Shown here: positions 1 to 7,198 of the stretch, piece after piece
Numbering within the stretch: the first letter of the stretch is position 1
Layout: each line of letters opens with the position of its first letter
NCBI GenBank assembly: GCA_035528995.1
Contig: DATKXO010000080.1
Coordinates: 1 to 26,235 of the forward strand
Source: DATKXO01 sp035528995
Lineage (GTDB): Bacteria > Planctomycetota > Phycisphaerae > UBA1845
DNA: 26,235 nucleotides
Direction: 5' to 3'
Program-made: the position numbers and the translations under genes
The notes under the pieces: model-generated
The model's database searches: none
Told to the model about the DNA's origin: nothing
What the model saw: only the letters and a program-made list of their open reading frames with translations

Positions 1-1
1 A

Positions 2-631
2 GGATTCGAGGTCATGGCCTTCGCCCGGCCGGAACCGCGCGACGGTGAGAGCGTCACGCTCTCGATGCTGACCTATGAGGAGCAGGAGGCGCTCATCGCC
101 GACACGAAAAGCGCGATCGAGGACTGTCTGGGCGAGACCATATCCGGCTTTCGCTGCACGCGATTCGATCAGAACGAGGACACCTACCGGATCATCGATG
201 ACCTGGGGTTCGAGTACAACCTGGCCTTCGTGGCCAACACGGACAGGTGCCTGCCGGGCCACGAAACGGACACCATGCCGTACGCCGCCGCCGGCTACGA
301 CTTCTGGGCCGTTCCGATGCATTCGGTCTACGTCGACGACGGATGGGTCGCGTTCTGTGACAACCCTTTCAAGGATCGGGTGGATGCCGATGAGTGGGAA
401 GCGCTGCTCCAGAGCGAGCTGGAGGACATGTCCGCACAGGACCGACCTCTGTTCGTCGAGGTTCATCCTTACTATAGCGGGACGGACGAGGGTCGCTTCG
501 AGGCCTTCGTGAGTTTCCTCGATTATGCTACACAGCAGGACGCCCGGTTCATCACCGTCGCCGAGCTCGTGGCGGAGCTGGCCGACCGGGACCAGGAGCC
601 GGACGAGTGTGACCCCTGTCAGTTCGAGTAG
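2..631 (+). CDS. Polysaccharide deacetylase-like protein, 5' end outside window
   Basis: The reading frame is open from the left edge, and the residues before the first internal Met (GFEV) read like protein. The gene therefore probably starts upstream and only its C-terminal ~209 residues are seen. The segment GFRCTRFDQNEDTYRIIDDL followed by GFEYNLAF resembles the NodB/polysaccharide deacetylase fold, where a GFR-x-P-type motif precedes a helix and an 'elGf-Y' strand. A late EVHPYYSG stretch resembles the C-terminal His-containing (LHP-like) motif. The metal-binding DxH-type motifs would lie in the missing part. The family removes acetyl groups from chitin, peptidoglycan or other polysaccharides, usually outside the cytoplasm. 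The substrate cannot be told. The tail ends in a Cys-containing CDPCQFE. It converges on the next gene with a 20-nt gap. Confidence 0.6.
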   Translation, partial: GFEVMAFARPEPRDGESVTLSMLTYEEQEALIADTKSAIEDCLGETISGFRCTRFDQNEDTYRIIDDLGFEYNLAFVANTDRCLPGHETDTMPYAAAGYDFWAVPMHSVYVDDGWVAFCDNPFKDRVDADEWEALLQSELEDMSAQDRPLFVEVHPYYSGTDEGRFEAFVSFLDYATQQDARFITVAELVAELADRDQEPDECDPCQFE

Positions 632-651
632 CGGCCACGCCCATACACCTT

Positions 652-1302
652 CTACGGTACCGCGAGGTCGTCGTCAGCGGCCGGTCCGAACGTGACGCCC
701 AGTCTCTCGAGGATGACCACGGCATCCACGTCGGCAGAGTACACTTCGAGTCCGGCATTGAAGGTGCCGGACATGACGTGGTCCAGCACACCGGCCGGAA
801 GCCGTAACGCAGGGTCCTCGACCGACACATGCCCTTCATCGAGCAGCATCCGGAGCGAGCCGACGGCCGTCCCCTCCTGGAACGCATTCGCCGCCGCCGC
901 GCCCGCAATCGATACCGAAAGGGTGACCGACCCGCTGATGTCTCGGGCATTCCCGCCGGGGCGGGGGCGGACCGTGACCTTGTCCGCGTCCAGGACCAGT
1001 TCGGCCCAAGCCGGCCGGTCGGCGGGGCTCTCGGTATACAGCGTCACGGTGATCGTCTGACGGACCGCTCCCACGCCGGCCTCGACCTCGAACGCGCTCA
1101 GCCGATCGTCGAGGCCGTCGGTGAAGGTCTGACGGCTGATCGTGAACGCTCCTCCCGCTTGGTCGGTGTGGTTCGCGCCCGCGTCAACGATACCGCAACC
1201 CGCTACTCCGGCGCAGCATCCCGTCGCGACAACAAACCGGGGCAACAGCGCGCACAGTCTCACGCCAAGACGCAAGAGACAAGCGGCGAGCACTTTGGTC
1301 AT
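652..1302 (-). CDS. Putative lipoprotein of unknown function
   Basis: This is a 216-residue protein I do not recognise. The N-terminus (MTKVLAACLLRLGVRL...) is a signal peptide with two possible lipoboxes: VATGC (Cys29) and the more canonical VAGC (Cys36). Either would give a lipidated protein on the periplasmic side. The mature part is rich in Val, Ala, Asp and Thr in alternating beta-like patterns (for example ITVTLYTE, AELVLDADKVTVRP, GSVTLSVSIAG), suggesting a beta-rich domain. It has no catalytic motif I can name. The ATG at 1302 is preferred over an in-frame start at 1341 because a strong GGAGAGGGG lies 10 nt upstream and the signal peptide then starts properly. It lies 70 nt downstream of ctaA on the same strand, so it may share that transcript. 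Confidence 0.6.
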   Translation of the reverse strand: MTKVLAACLLRLGVRLCALLPRFVVATGCCAGVAGCGIVDAGANHTDQAGGAFTISRQTFTDGLDDRLSAFEVEAGVGAVRQTITVTLYTESPADRPAWAELVLDADKVTVRPRPGGNARDISGSVTLSVSIAGAAAANAFQEGTAVGSLRMLLDEGHVSVEDPALRLPAGVLDHVMSGTFNAGLEVYSADVDAVVILERLGVTFGPAADDDLAVP

Positions 1303-1312
1303 TGCTATTCGT

Positions 1313-1321
1313 CCCCTCTCC
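1313..1321 (-). promoter_or_regulatory. Shine-Dalgarno site deciding the lipoprotein start
   Basis: GGAGAGGGG on the minus strand sits 10 nt before the ATG at 1302. It supports that start over the longer in-frame one at 1341, which would have this site inside the coding region. Confidence 0.5.
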
Positions 1322-1372
1322 AGTGCGCTTTGGTACGGCACGGACGGCCAAGGGACCTGCTACTGACGGCCG

Positions 1373-2722
1373 CTAAGCCTGCTCCGCAGCCGCGGGCGCA
1401 GTCAGTCCCTGCGCCGGCTGCGATGTCAGCAATCTGTAGCTCCACAGCATCAGCATCACCGCACAGGCCAGCACGATCGCCCCGGTCGCCTGATGGACCG
1501 TAGTCACAAGGACGTCGATCCGCGGACGCGGCTGAACGTCGGCCGTCGTCTCGGCGGCGATGTAGGCCGCGATGCCGAGTGCCACCTGCACGCCGACCAG
1601 GAGCATCAGAGTCCGCCCCAGGCGTTGCAGAAGTGGCTGGCTCGTATAGAGCCCCCAGGCTCGCACGCCGGAATTCACGGCCACCAGAATCACGAGCACG
1701 GCCATCGAAATATGCAAGTGCAGCCCGCCGGTGACGTGCCGCAGCACCGTCCCGAACACCAGCTGCACGATCAGCAGAAAGACGAGGACCGTGTTGAGCG
1801 TCCGGTCCGTGCCGGCGGACGGCCGGTGCGTCGGCGTCCGCGGAGCCCGCCAGGACGTCGAGCTGAAGACCGCCAGGGCCACGACCATCCCGAAGAAGAC
1901 CTGTCCCAGCGTGCCGTGCACCATGGCCAACACGATGTTGGGAGCCGTGTCTTGAGCGGAGGTGCTCAGCGTGAACCGTCCCGTCACCCGCAGGCCGCCC
2001 AGTACGCCCTGAACGATCACCACCAACAGCGCGACCCAGGCGAAACGACGCAGCCAGCGGCGCTCCTCGGTCCGCTGCAGGAAGACCGTCAGAACCAGCG
2101 TGGTCAGACCGACCAGCGAGCCGAACAGACGGTGGGCGTGCTCGTAGTAGACGCCCCCGGTCATCCGCGAGAACGGGTAAAGAAACATGTTGTAGCCGAA
2201 CGAGTTGGGCCAATCGGCCACGGCCAGGCCCGCTTCGGCCCCGGTTACCAGCCCGCCGATGATCAGCAGGAGCAGCGTCGCCACCGCAAGCACGCCGGCG
2301 AAGCGCACGTGCCAGTTGATCTCCCCGCTGCCGTGATGGGGGTGCTTCTTCCCCAAAGCACCCCCGATCGCCCCAAGCACGGCCGCGACCACAATCGATC
2401 CGGGGACCCACCACAGGGCCGGCGGGACGAACTGGTTCGGCCGGTCACCCGTGAGCAGGCTGCCCAGGATCATCAGATTCAGCAGCGACGCCAGCATGCA
2501 GACGCGAACGCCGCCGTTGGCCCCGCGGTTGGTGTATCGGCCGGCCGCAAAACCGCCCGCCAACAGAGCGATCAGCATCAACACCAACAGCACCCAGCTC
2601 GGAACAACGGGCGGCGGTAGCCGGCAGACGTACCCCACTGCCCAGGTGGCCACCGTAGTGCCGAATGCCAGCGCCAGAATGTCGCCCGAACCGGATCGCG
2701 TCGGCTTCGCGTCGTCGGCCAT
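1373..2722 (-). CDS. ctaA: Heme A synthase (COX15/CtaA family) with extra N-terminal helices
   Basis: Integral membrane protein of 449 residues that oxidises the C8 methyl of heme o to the formyl group of heme a, needed by aa3/caa3 oxidases. The family core begins near residue 136 and contains the ExxHR motif (EHAHRL, Glu194/His197), a helix-start MVHGTLG (His269), LRHVTGGLHLHI (~329-338) and TTVHQATGA (His410). These are heme-ligand-type histidines at helix ends, as in CtaA. About 135 residues with four predicted membrane helices precede the core, and standard bacterial CtaA lacks these. The ATG at 2722 (MADDAKP) is chosen because AGGGAG lies 9 nt upstream. An in-frame start at 2755 would add 11 residues. 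The gene diverges from ctaB across a 244-bp gap, consistent with joint control of heme a supply for the oxidase encoded nearby. Confidence 0.93.
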   Translation of the reverse strand: MADDAKPTRSGSGDILALAFGTTVATWAVGYVCRLPPPVVPSWVLLVLMLIALLAGGFAAGRYTNRGANGGVRVCMLASLLNLMILGSLLTGDRPNQFVPPALWWVPGSIVVAAVLGAIGGALGKKHPHHGSGEINWHVRFAGVLAVATLLLLIIGGLVTGAEAGLAVADWPNSFGYNMFLYPFSRMTGGVYYEHAHRLFGSLVGLTTLVLTVFLQRTEERRWLRRFAWVALLVVIVQGVLGGLRVTGRFTLSTSAQDTAPNIVLAMVHGTLGQVFFGMVVALAVFSSTSWRAPRTPTHRPSAGTDRTLNTVLVFLLIVQLVFGTVLRHVTGGLHLHISMAVLVILVAVNSGVRAWGLYTSQPLLQRLGRTLMLLVGVQVALGIAAYIAAETTADVQPRPRIDVLVTTVHQATGAIVLACAVMLMLWSYRLLTSQPAQGLTAPAAAEQA

Positions 2723-2966
2723 GACCTCGGACTCCCTGCTCGGACGGAATGACAACGGCGCCGGTCTCGCATGCCGGCGACATGCGCTCCTGCGGCCAGG
2801 GCATGCTAGCCGCGCACGAACCTGCCGACCAGGGCCGTCGCGGACTGCAAAGCCGCCGCGACAGCCACGGCTGCAGCGTACTTCGCGCGTTCGGTGCGCC
2901 GCTGGTCCTCAACCCGGCGCCGGCCTAGAATACCGCACGTCCGAGCCGGGAGGTGCGCTTCATACG
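2723..2966. promoter_or_regulatory. Divergent ctaA-ctaB intergenic region
   Basis: This 244-bp gap separates two divergent heme-A biosynthesis genes, so it must hold promoters for both or overlapping promoters. A TAGAAT at 2926-2931 could be a -10 box for ctaB, but no good -35 hexamer stands 17 bp upstream, so this is weak. I see no clear operator palindrome. Confidence 0.4.
2948..2955 (+). promoter_or_regulatory. Shine-Dalgarno site for ctaB
   Basis: GGGAGGTG lies 11 nt before the ATG at 2967. It sets the start of ctaB inside a much longer open frame that extends upstream to 2451 antisense to ctaA. Confidence 0.55.
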
Positions 2967-3983
2967 ATGAGTTCACAGTCGTGCAATGTCGCAGGCTCCG
3001 TGACGGCCCGCCGCAACACCGTGTCCGGCAGCCGGCTGGGTATCTACCTGGAGCTGACCAAGGCGCGATTGGTCGCCCTGGTGTTGGTCACGACGCTCGT
3101 GGGTTACGTGATCGGAAGCGACGGCGCGATCCACTGGCCGAAGCTCGCTTGGACCCTGATCGGCACCGCGCTGGCCGCTCTCGGTGCCAATGCGCTCAAC
3201 CAGTGGATGGAAGCGCAGCGGGACGAGCGGATGGAACGCACGCGCAACCGGCCACTGCCCAGTGGCAGGATGACGGCACGGCATGCGTTCGGTGTCGCCC
3301 TCAGCGCGGTCGTCGCCGCCCCGATCGTGCTGTGCCTGGCAACGAATCTGCTGGCTGCCGTTCTCGCCCTGGCCGCTACGTTGATCTATCTGGCGTTGTA
3401 CACGCCACTCAAGAGCCGCAGCCCGTTGTGCACGCTGGTCGGTGCCGTCTGTGGGGCACTCCCTCCGATGGTGGGCTGGTGTGCGGCGACCGGGCGACTG
3501 GGCCCAGGGGCGTGGGTGCTGGGCGCGACTCTCTTCGCCTGGCAGATTCCCCACTCCCTGGCGCTGGCCTGGCTGTACCGGGATGACTACGCCCGCGGCG
3601 GCTTCCGCATGCTGCCGGTCGTGGATCGAGCGGGCAACGCGACCGGTGTGATCGTGATTCTGTGGAGCCTGGCCCTGCTGCCGATCGGGTTGGCGGCGAC
3701 GTTGGTCGGCCTGGCCGGGTGGCGGTACGCCGTCGGGTCGCTGCTGCTGGGAACCGCCCTGCTGGCCTTGGGCATCAAGCTGTACCGGCAGCGGAGCGAT
3801 CTCAGCGCTCGCCGCCTGTTTCTGGCCAGCATCATCTACCTTCCGTTGCTGCTCGGATTCATGGTGGCCGACCGCGGCCCGGTCGCAGACCGGGTACACG
3901 TGATTGGAGCCGTCGAGAACGTGCAGGCAGCCGCCCCGCCTGCGGACTTGGGGCAGGCCTCGGTCTATGAGCACCCCTCCTGA
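2967..3983 (+). CDS. ctaB: Protoheme IX farnesyltransferase (heme O synthase)
   Basis: Integral membrane UbiA-family prenyltransferase of 338 residues that adds a farnesyl group to heme b, making heme o, the substrate of CtaA. The first prenyl-diphosphate/Mg site is seen as NxxxExxxDxxMxRT (Asn78, Glu82, Asp86, Met89, Arg91, Thr92) followed by RNRPLPSG. The second region is AWQIPHSLALAW plus YRDDYARGGFRMLP near residues 190-215. Both are diagnostic of CyoE/CtaB. About nine hydrophobic helices are apparent. The C-terminus carries an extra hydrophilic tail of about 35 residues (from DRGPVADRV onward) beyond the last helix. The ATG at 2967 has a strong Shine-Dalgarno. The last 17 nt overlap the start of the DUF3179 gene, implying co-transcription and possibly coupled translation. 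cyoE is the synonym. Confidence 0.95.
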   Translation: MSSQSCNVAGSVTARRNTVSGSRLGIYLELTKARLVALVLVTTLVGYVIGSDGAIHWPKLAWTLIGTALAALGANALNQWMEAQRDERMERTRNRPLPSGRMTARHAFGVALSAVVAAPIVLCLATNLLAAVLALAATLIYLALYTPLKSRSPLCTLVGAVCGALPPMVGWCAATGRLGPGAWVLGATLFAWQIPHSLALAWLYRDDYARGGFRMLPVVDRAGNATGVIVILWSLALLPIGLAATLVGLAGWRYAVGSLLLGTALLALGIKLYRQRSDLSARRLFLASIIYLPLLLGFMVADRGPVADRVHVIGAVENVQAAAPPADLGQASVYEHPS

Positions 3984-5058
3984 AACTCGTCAGCCGGCCT
4001 CGTCGCCGAGGATCACCTTCGCTGCCGGAGGGTGGGTGATCCTACTCGCGGTGGTGCTGACCCTGGGCATCTGTGTCTGGCGGTTCTCGACCGTGCTGGG
4101 CGGGCGCGGGTCCAAGGCCGTCGGCGACGGAGAGAACGTCGCCACCTACGGGTTCGATTTGTCCACCTGCCTGATCCCGCGCGACCGCATCGTGGCCGCC
4201 GGAATGCCCAAGGACGGCCTGCCGGCGCTGGTCAACCCGCCGACGATGCCGGCCCGGCAGGTGGATATCCTCAACGACGAGATGCGGGGCAAGTTTCTCG
4301 TGTCTTCTGATCGCGTCGTCGGCCTCCACCTCGACGGCGTTTCGCGAGCCTACCCCGTTCGGATGCTCAACTGGCATGAGGTGGTCAACGACACGATCGG
4401 CAACGTGCCCGTGGCCGTCACCTACAACCCGCTCTGCGACAGTGCCGTGGCATTCAATCGGCGTGTGGGTGGTGAGACGTTGACGTTCGGTGTCAGCGGC
4501 CTGCTGTACAACTCGAACCTGCTGATGTACGACCGCCGGCCCGACCCGGCTGACGAAAGCCTCTGGAGCCAGTTGCAGTGCCGTGCGGTGGCCGGCCCGT
4601 CGGCTGCCGCCGGCGATAGCTTGACCGTGCTCCACACGTCACTGGTCCGATGGGCGGACTGGCAGGTGCTTCACCCCGAGACCGAGGTCCTGGCTCCCGA
4701 CCCGGCCCTCATGGATCGGTACAAGCGTGAGCCGTACGGCAGCTACTACGGGTCCGACCAGCTGCGCTTCCCGGTCGATCCCCTCCCGCCGGCGGACGGA
4801 CTGCCCCGTAAGACACCCGTGGTCGTGGTAGGCGCGGGCGGCCGGCAACGCGTGTTCTCCCTTGCCACAATCGCCACCAACGCAGACACAAGCGGCACGT
4901 GGCGTACCGTCGTCGGAAACGTGCCGGTGCGTTTCACCGTTCGCAGCGATCCGCTCACCGCTTGGGTCGAGCCCGAAGACCCAGGCCATTCCGTGCAGAC
5001 CGTCTATTGCTTCTGGTTCGCCTGGTACGCAACCCATCCCGGCGCGACATTGGAGTAA
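3967..5058 (+). CDS. DUF3179 domain-containing membrane-anchored protein
   Basis: This is a 363-residue protein with one N-terminal membrane helix (about residues 18-37, WVILLAVVLTLGICVWRF) and a large, probably periplasmic domain. The signature region VNDTIGNVPVAVTYNPLCDS (Cys near 157), followed by FGVSGLLYNSNLLMYDRR and ESLWSQLQ, matches my recollection of DUF3179. A later FWFAWYATHPGATLE ends the protein. The biochemical role of the family is not known to me. The start ATG lies inside the last codons of ctaB (17-nt overlap), so translation is probably coupled to heme O synthase. Together with the oxidase operon converging on it, this suggests a link to terminal-oxidase assembly, which is inference only. 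Confidence 0.85.
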   Translation: MSTPPETRQPASSPRITFAAGGWVILLAVVLTLGICVWRFSTVLGGRGSKAVGDGENVATYGFDLSTCLIPRDRIVAAGMPKDGLPALVNPPTMPARQVDILNDEMRGKFLVSSDRVVGLHLDGVSRAYPVRMLNWHEVVNDTIGNVPVAVTYNPLCDSAVAFNRRVGGETLTFGVSGLLYNSNLLMYDRRPDPADESLWSQLQCRAVAGPSAAAGDSLTVLHTSLVRWADWQVLHPETEVLAPDPALMDRYKREPYGSYYGSDQLRFPVDPLPPADGLPRKTPVVVVGAGGRQRVFSLATIATNADTSGTWRTVVGNVPVRFTVRSDPLTAWVEPEDPGHSVQTVYCFWFAWYATHPGATLE

Positions 5059-5187
5059 CCCAACACGCTAACACCGCACGGCCGCCACGATCGCCGAAAC
5101 GGTCGGGCGGGCTTCGGTCCATCCACACCATGAGCGGCGATCGGCGCGGACGATCGGCCTGTCGCCCGAGTGGGAATCGCTGAGATG

Positions 5188-5811
5188 TCACACCAGGAAC
5201 AGCAACACGAACATGAACAGCCACACGCCGTCGAGGAAGTGCCAGTACATAGCCGCGTATTGCACGCCGGCATGGTGGGTGGCCGAGTAGCGCCCCTCCC
5301 AGGACCTGGCCGTCACAATGACCAGAAACACCATCCCGCCGATCACGTGCAAGGCGTGCAGACCGGTGAGCAGGTAAAAGGTGAAGATGTAGAGGCCGCC
5401 GGTCTCGACGGTAGCGTTGATCGCGATGAGCCAGGCCCAGTTGACGGCCTGACTGACCAGGAAGACCAGGCCCAGCAGCGTGGTAATCAGCATGGCCCCG
5501 ATCAGCGCGCCGTACCGATTCCTGCGGACGCCGGCCAGGGCCCACTGGATCGTACCGCTGCTGATCAGTATGACGCACGTGCTGACCCACAGCCCCCAAG
5601 GTAGAGCAGGCATGTCCGGCGGCGGCCAGGCCTCGGCCCGACTACGGACCACCAGATACCCGGCCACGCACGCCGCGAACAACACGGTCAGCGACGCCAG
5701 GAAGATCCACATGCCCATCGTGCCCATACCGGGTGGCGCGGTCGGCGTCGCGCTCGGCGTTGCGCCGGTCGAGCTGCCGGGCGACGGATTGGAGGGCTCA
5801 GAAGCGGTCAT
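5188..5811 (-). CDS. Cytochrome c oxidase subunit III, short paralogue
   Basis: This is a 207-residue heme-copper oxidase subunit III with five membrane helices (about 33-55, 70-94, 101-130, 138-168, 183-207). That is the usual bacterial CtaE/CoxC form lacking the first two helices of the seven-helix version. Diagnostic motifs are GMWIFLAS, LLTGLHALHVIGGM (149-160) and YWHFLDGVWLFMF (189-201). The N-terminal ~28 residues are a Pro/Ser/Thr-rich tail. Subunit III binds lipid and stabilises subunit I, and carries no redox centre. The ATG at 5811 overlaps the TGA of subunit IV in an ATGA arrangement. An open frame continues upstream to 6039 but only by reading antisense through subunit IV. It is the last gene of the respiratory cluster and the second subunit III in it. 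Confidence 0.9.
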   Translation of the reverse strand: MTASEPSNPSPGSSTGATPSATPTAPPGMGTMGMWIFLASLTVLFAACVAGYLVVRSRAEAWPPPDMPALPWGLWVSTCVILISSGTIQWALAGVRRNRYGALIGAMLITTLLGLVFLVSQAVNWAWLIAINATVETGGLYIFTFYLLTGLHALHVIGGMVFLVIVTARSWEGRYSATHHAGVQYAAMYWHFLDGVWLFMFVLLFLV

Positions 5812-6191
5812 TGCTCGATCAGCGGTGCGTACCCGGGGATCAACTCCGGCTGATACTCCTTGACGTCCATCATGGCCACGCCCACAAACAACATCACGAA
5901 CACCAGCGAGCCCACGAGAACAATGGCGTTGAACGGCTTGTCGTAGCGCAGGTGCATGAAGTACAAGGCGACCAGCGAAGCCTTGACTGTGGCGATGATC
6001 ATCGCCAGCCACAGATTGAAGCGTCCCAGCTCGACCCACGTGGCCGCCACGGTTACCATGGTCAGGACCATCAGGCCGATCCAGACGGCCAGCAGAATCC
6101 GCACCGGAACGATGTGCACGAAACCCCGCTCGGACGAATGCCCAGAGCCGAGGGCTGAGGACTGAGGTTGTGATGGTGCCGAGTGTGTCAT
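5808..6191 (-). CDS. Cytochrome c oxidase subunit IV (caa3 type)
   Basis: Small membrane protein of 127 residues with three hydrophobic helices (about 29-50, 57-78 and 87-109). The second helix ends in KASLVALYFMHLRYD (about 69-83), the usual signature of prokaryotic subunit IV (CtaF/CoxD, COX4-pro type). The subunit packs against subunits I and III and is thought to aid assembly. The N-terminal 24 residues are a polar Ser/Gly tail. The ATG at 6191 has no convincing Shine-Dalgarno, so the start is a little uncertain. The stop codon overlaps the start of the short subunit III by 4 nt. It lies 54 nt after the long subunit III. Confidence 0.88.
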   Translation of the reverse strand: MTHSAPSQPQSSALGSGHSSERGFVHIVPVRILLAVWIGLMVLTMVTVAATWVELGRFNLWLAMIIATVKASLVALYFMHLRYDKPFNAIVLVGSLVFVMLFVGVAMMDVKEYQPELIPGYAPLIEQ

Positions 6192-6245
6192 TCTGTCAAC
6201 CAGGTTGTGCTTTCCGCACGAATCTTCATTGAACCTATTACATCG

Positions 6246-7151
6246 CTAATGGATCAGATACAGCAGCGGAAACAGGTATATCCAGATCAGGTCCACCAGG
6301 TGCCAATACAGACCGGCCAGATCGACCGGGGTGAAGTAATCGGCGCCGAAGTGGCCCTTGATCGAGCGGATCAGGATCCAGACGATCACGCCCATACCGG
6401 CTATGACGTGCAGGCCGTGCAGGCCGGTCATCGAGAAGTAGATTCCGAAGAAGATGTGCACGTTGCTGGGCCGTTCCTTGATCTCGGCGTGCGGTTTCGG
6501 CCGCTCGAGCCATGGCACCTCAGCCAGTCCGGAGGGCCCGTCGGCCGCCGGCGGAACCCGGGATCGCCCCGCCCCGACGTCCAACGGAGTCTCGTCGTCA
6601 CTCGCGCTCGGGCTCGCCGCGCCCGTCTCGCCTGCGGGCTCGTCCGAGGTATGCTCGCCATACTGCGCCGTCTCGTCCGCGTCGCCGCCGTGCCCGTGCT
6701 CACCGGGGGCGTATTGCGGATCGAAGCGGGTCCCGGGCAGCAGACCGTCTTTCCATTTATGGCTGTACTCGACGTACTTGATGCCCAGAAACGTGCAGGC
6801 GAACAGCAGCGTCAGCACCAGACACGCGATCAGGCCGCGCCGCTGGCCGCGCTGAGCGCAGTGCACCCCCCAGGCCATGGTCAGGCTGCTGCAGATCAGC
6901 ACGATGGTGTTGATCCCGCCCAAGGTCTTGTCCAGGTAGCGGTGTGCGTACTGGAAGATCTCGGGATGGCTGGCCCGGTAAATGGCGTAGGCGCAGAACA
7001 ACCCGCCGAACAGCAGGATCTCCGTGGCCAGAAACAGCCACATGCCCAGCTTGCCCGCCACGAACTGCTGCTCGGACGTCTCGAAGTGGTGGGCCAGATG
7101 CGGCGTGTGCTCGTGTGCCATCGCCGCGTCGCTGGTCGGTTCGTGTCCCAT
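6246..7151 (-). CDS. Cytochrome c oxidase subunit III, long paralogue with loop insert
   Basis: This is a 301-residue member of the subunit III family. Helices lie at about 35-58, 78-98, 106-126, 231-262 and 279-300. Family motifs are KLGMWLFLATEILLFGG, FSMTGLHGLHVIAGM (239-253) and LYWHLVDLIWIYLFP (281-295). Between helices 3 and 4 there is a hydrophilic stretch of about 90 residues (roughly 141-228) rich in Gly, Asp, Glu, Ala, Pro and His, which makes the protein much longer than usual. The N-terminus is His-rich. A second Met at residue 11 (7121) is an alternative start, and neither start has a strong Shine-Dalgarno. It follows coxA by 47 nt and precedes subunit IV by 54 nt. This is probably the main subunit III because it directly follows coxA. 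Confidence 0.9.
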   Translation of the reverse strand: MGHEPTSDAAMAHEHTPHLAHHFETSEQQFVAGKLGMWLFLATEILLFGGLFCAYAIYRASHPEIFQYAHRYLDKTLGGINTIVLICSSLTMAWGVHCAQRGQRRGLIACLVLTLLFACTFLGIKYVEYSHKWKDGLLPGTRFDPQYAPGEHGHGGDADETAQYGEHTSDEPAGETGAASPSASDDETPLDVGAGRSRVPPAADGPSGLAEVPWLERPKPHAEIKERPSNVHIFFGIYFSMTGLHGLHVIAGMGVIVWILIRSIKGHFGADYFTPVDLAGLYWHLVDLIWIYLFPLLYLIH

Positions 7152-7198
7152 GCCGTCTGCCGTGCTCGGGGCTTCGCCCCACGCAACGTGCCGCTCGT

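Noticed and set aside
2451..2966. Upstream extension of the ctaB frame
   Set aside because: It lies mostly antisense to ctaA, while the ATG at 2967 has a strong Shine-Dalgarno and precedes the first conserved helix.
5059..5187. Possible bidirectional terminator between the converging DUF3179 and subunit III genes
   Set aside because: Only imperfect repeats of GATCGGC/CGATCG are seen, with no stable stem followed by a T run on either strand.
5812..6039. Upstream extension of the short subunit III frame
   Set aside because: It overlaps all of the subunit IV helices in another frame and has no hydrophobic or family-like sequence.
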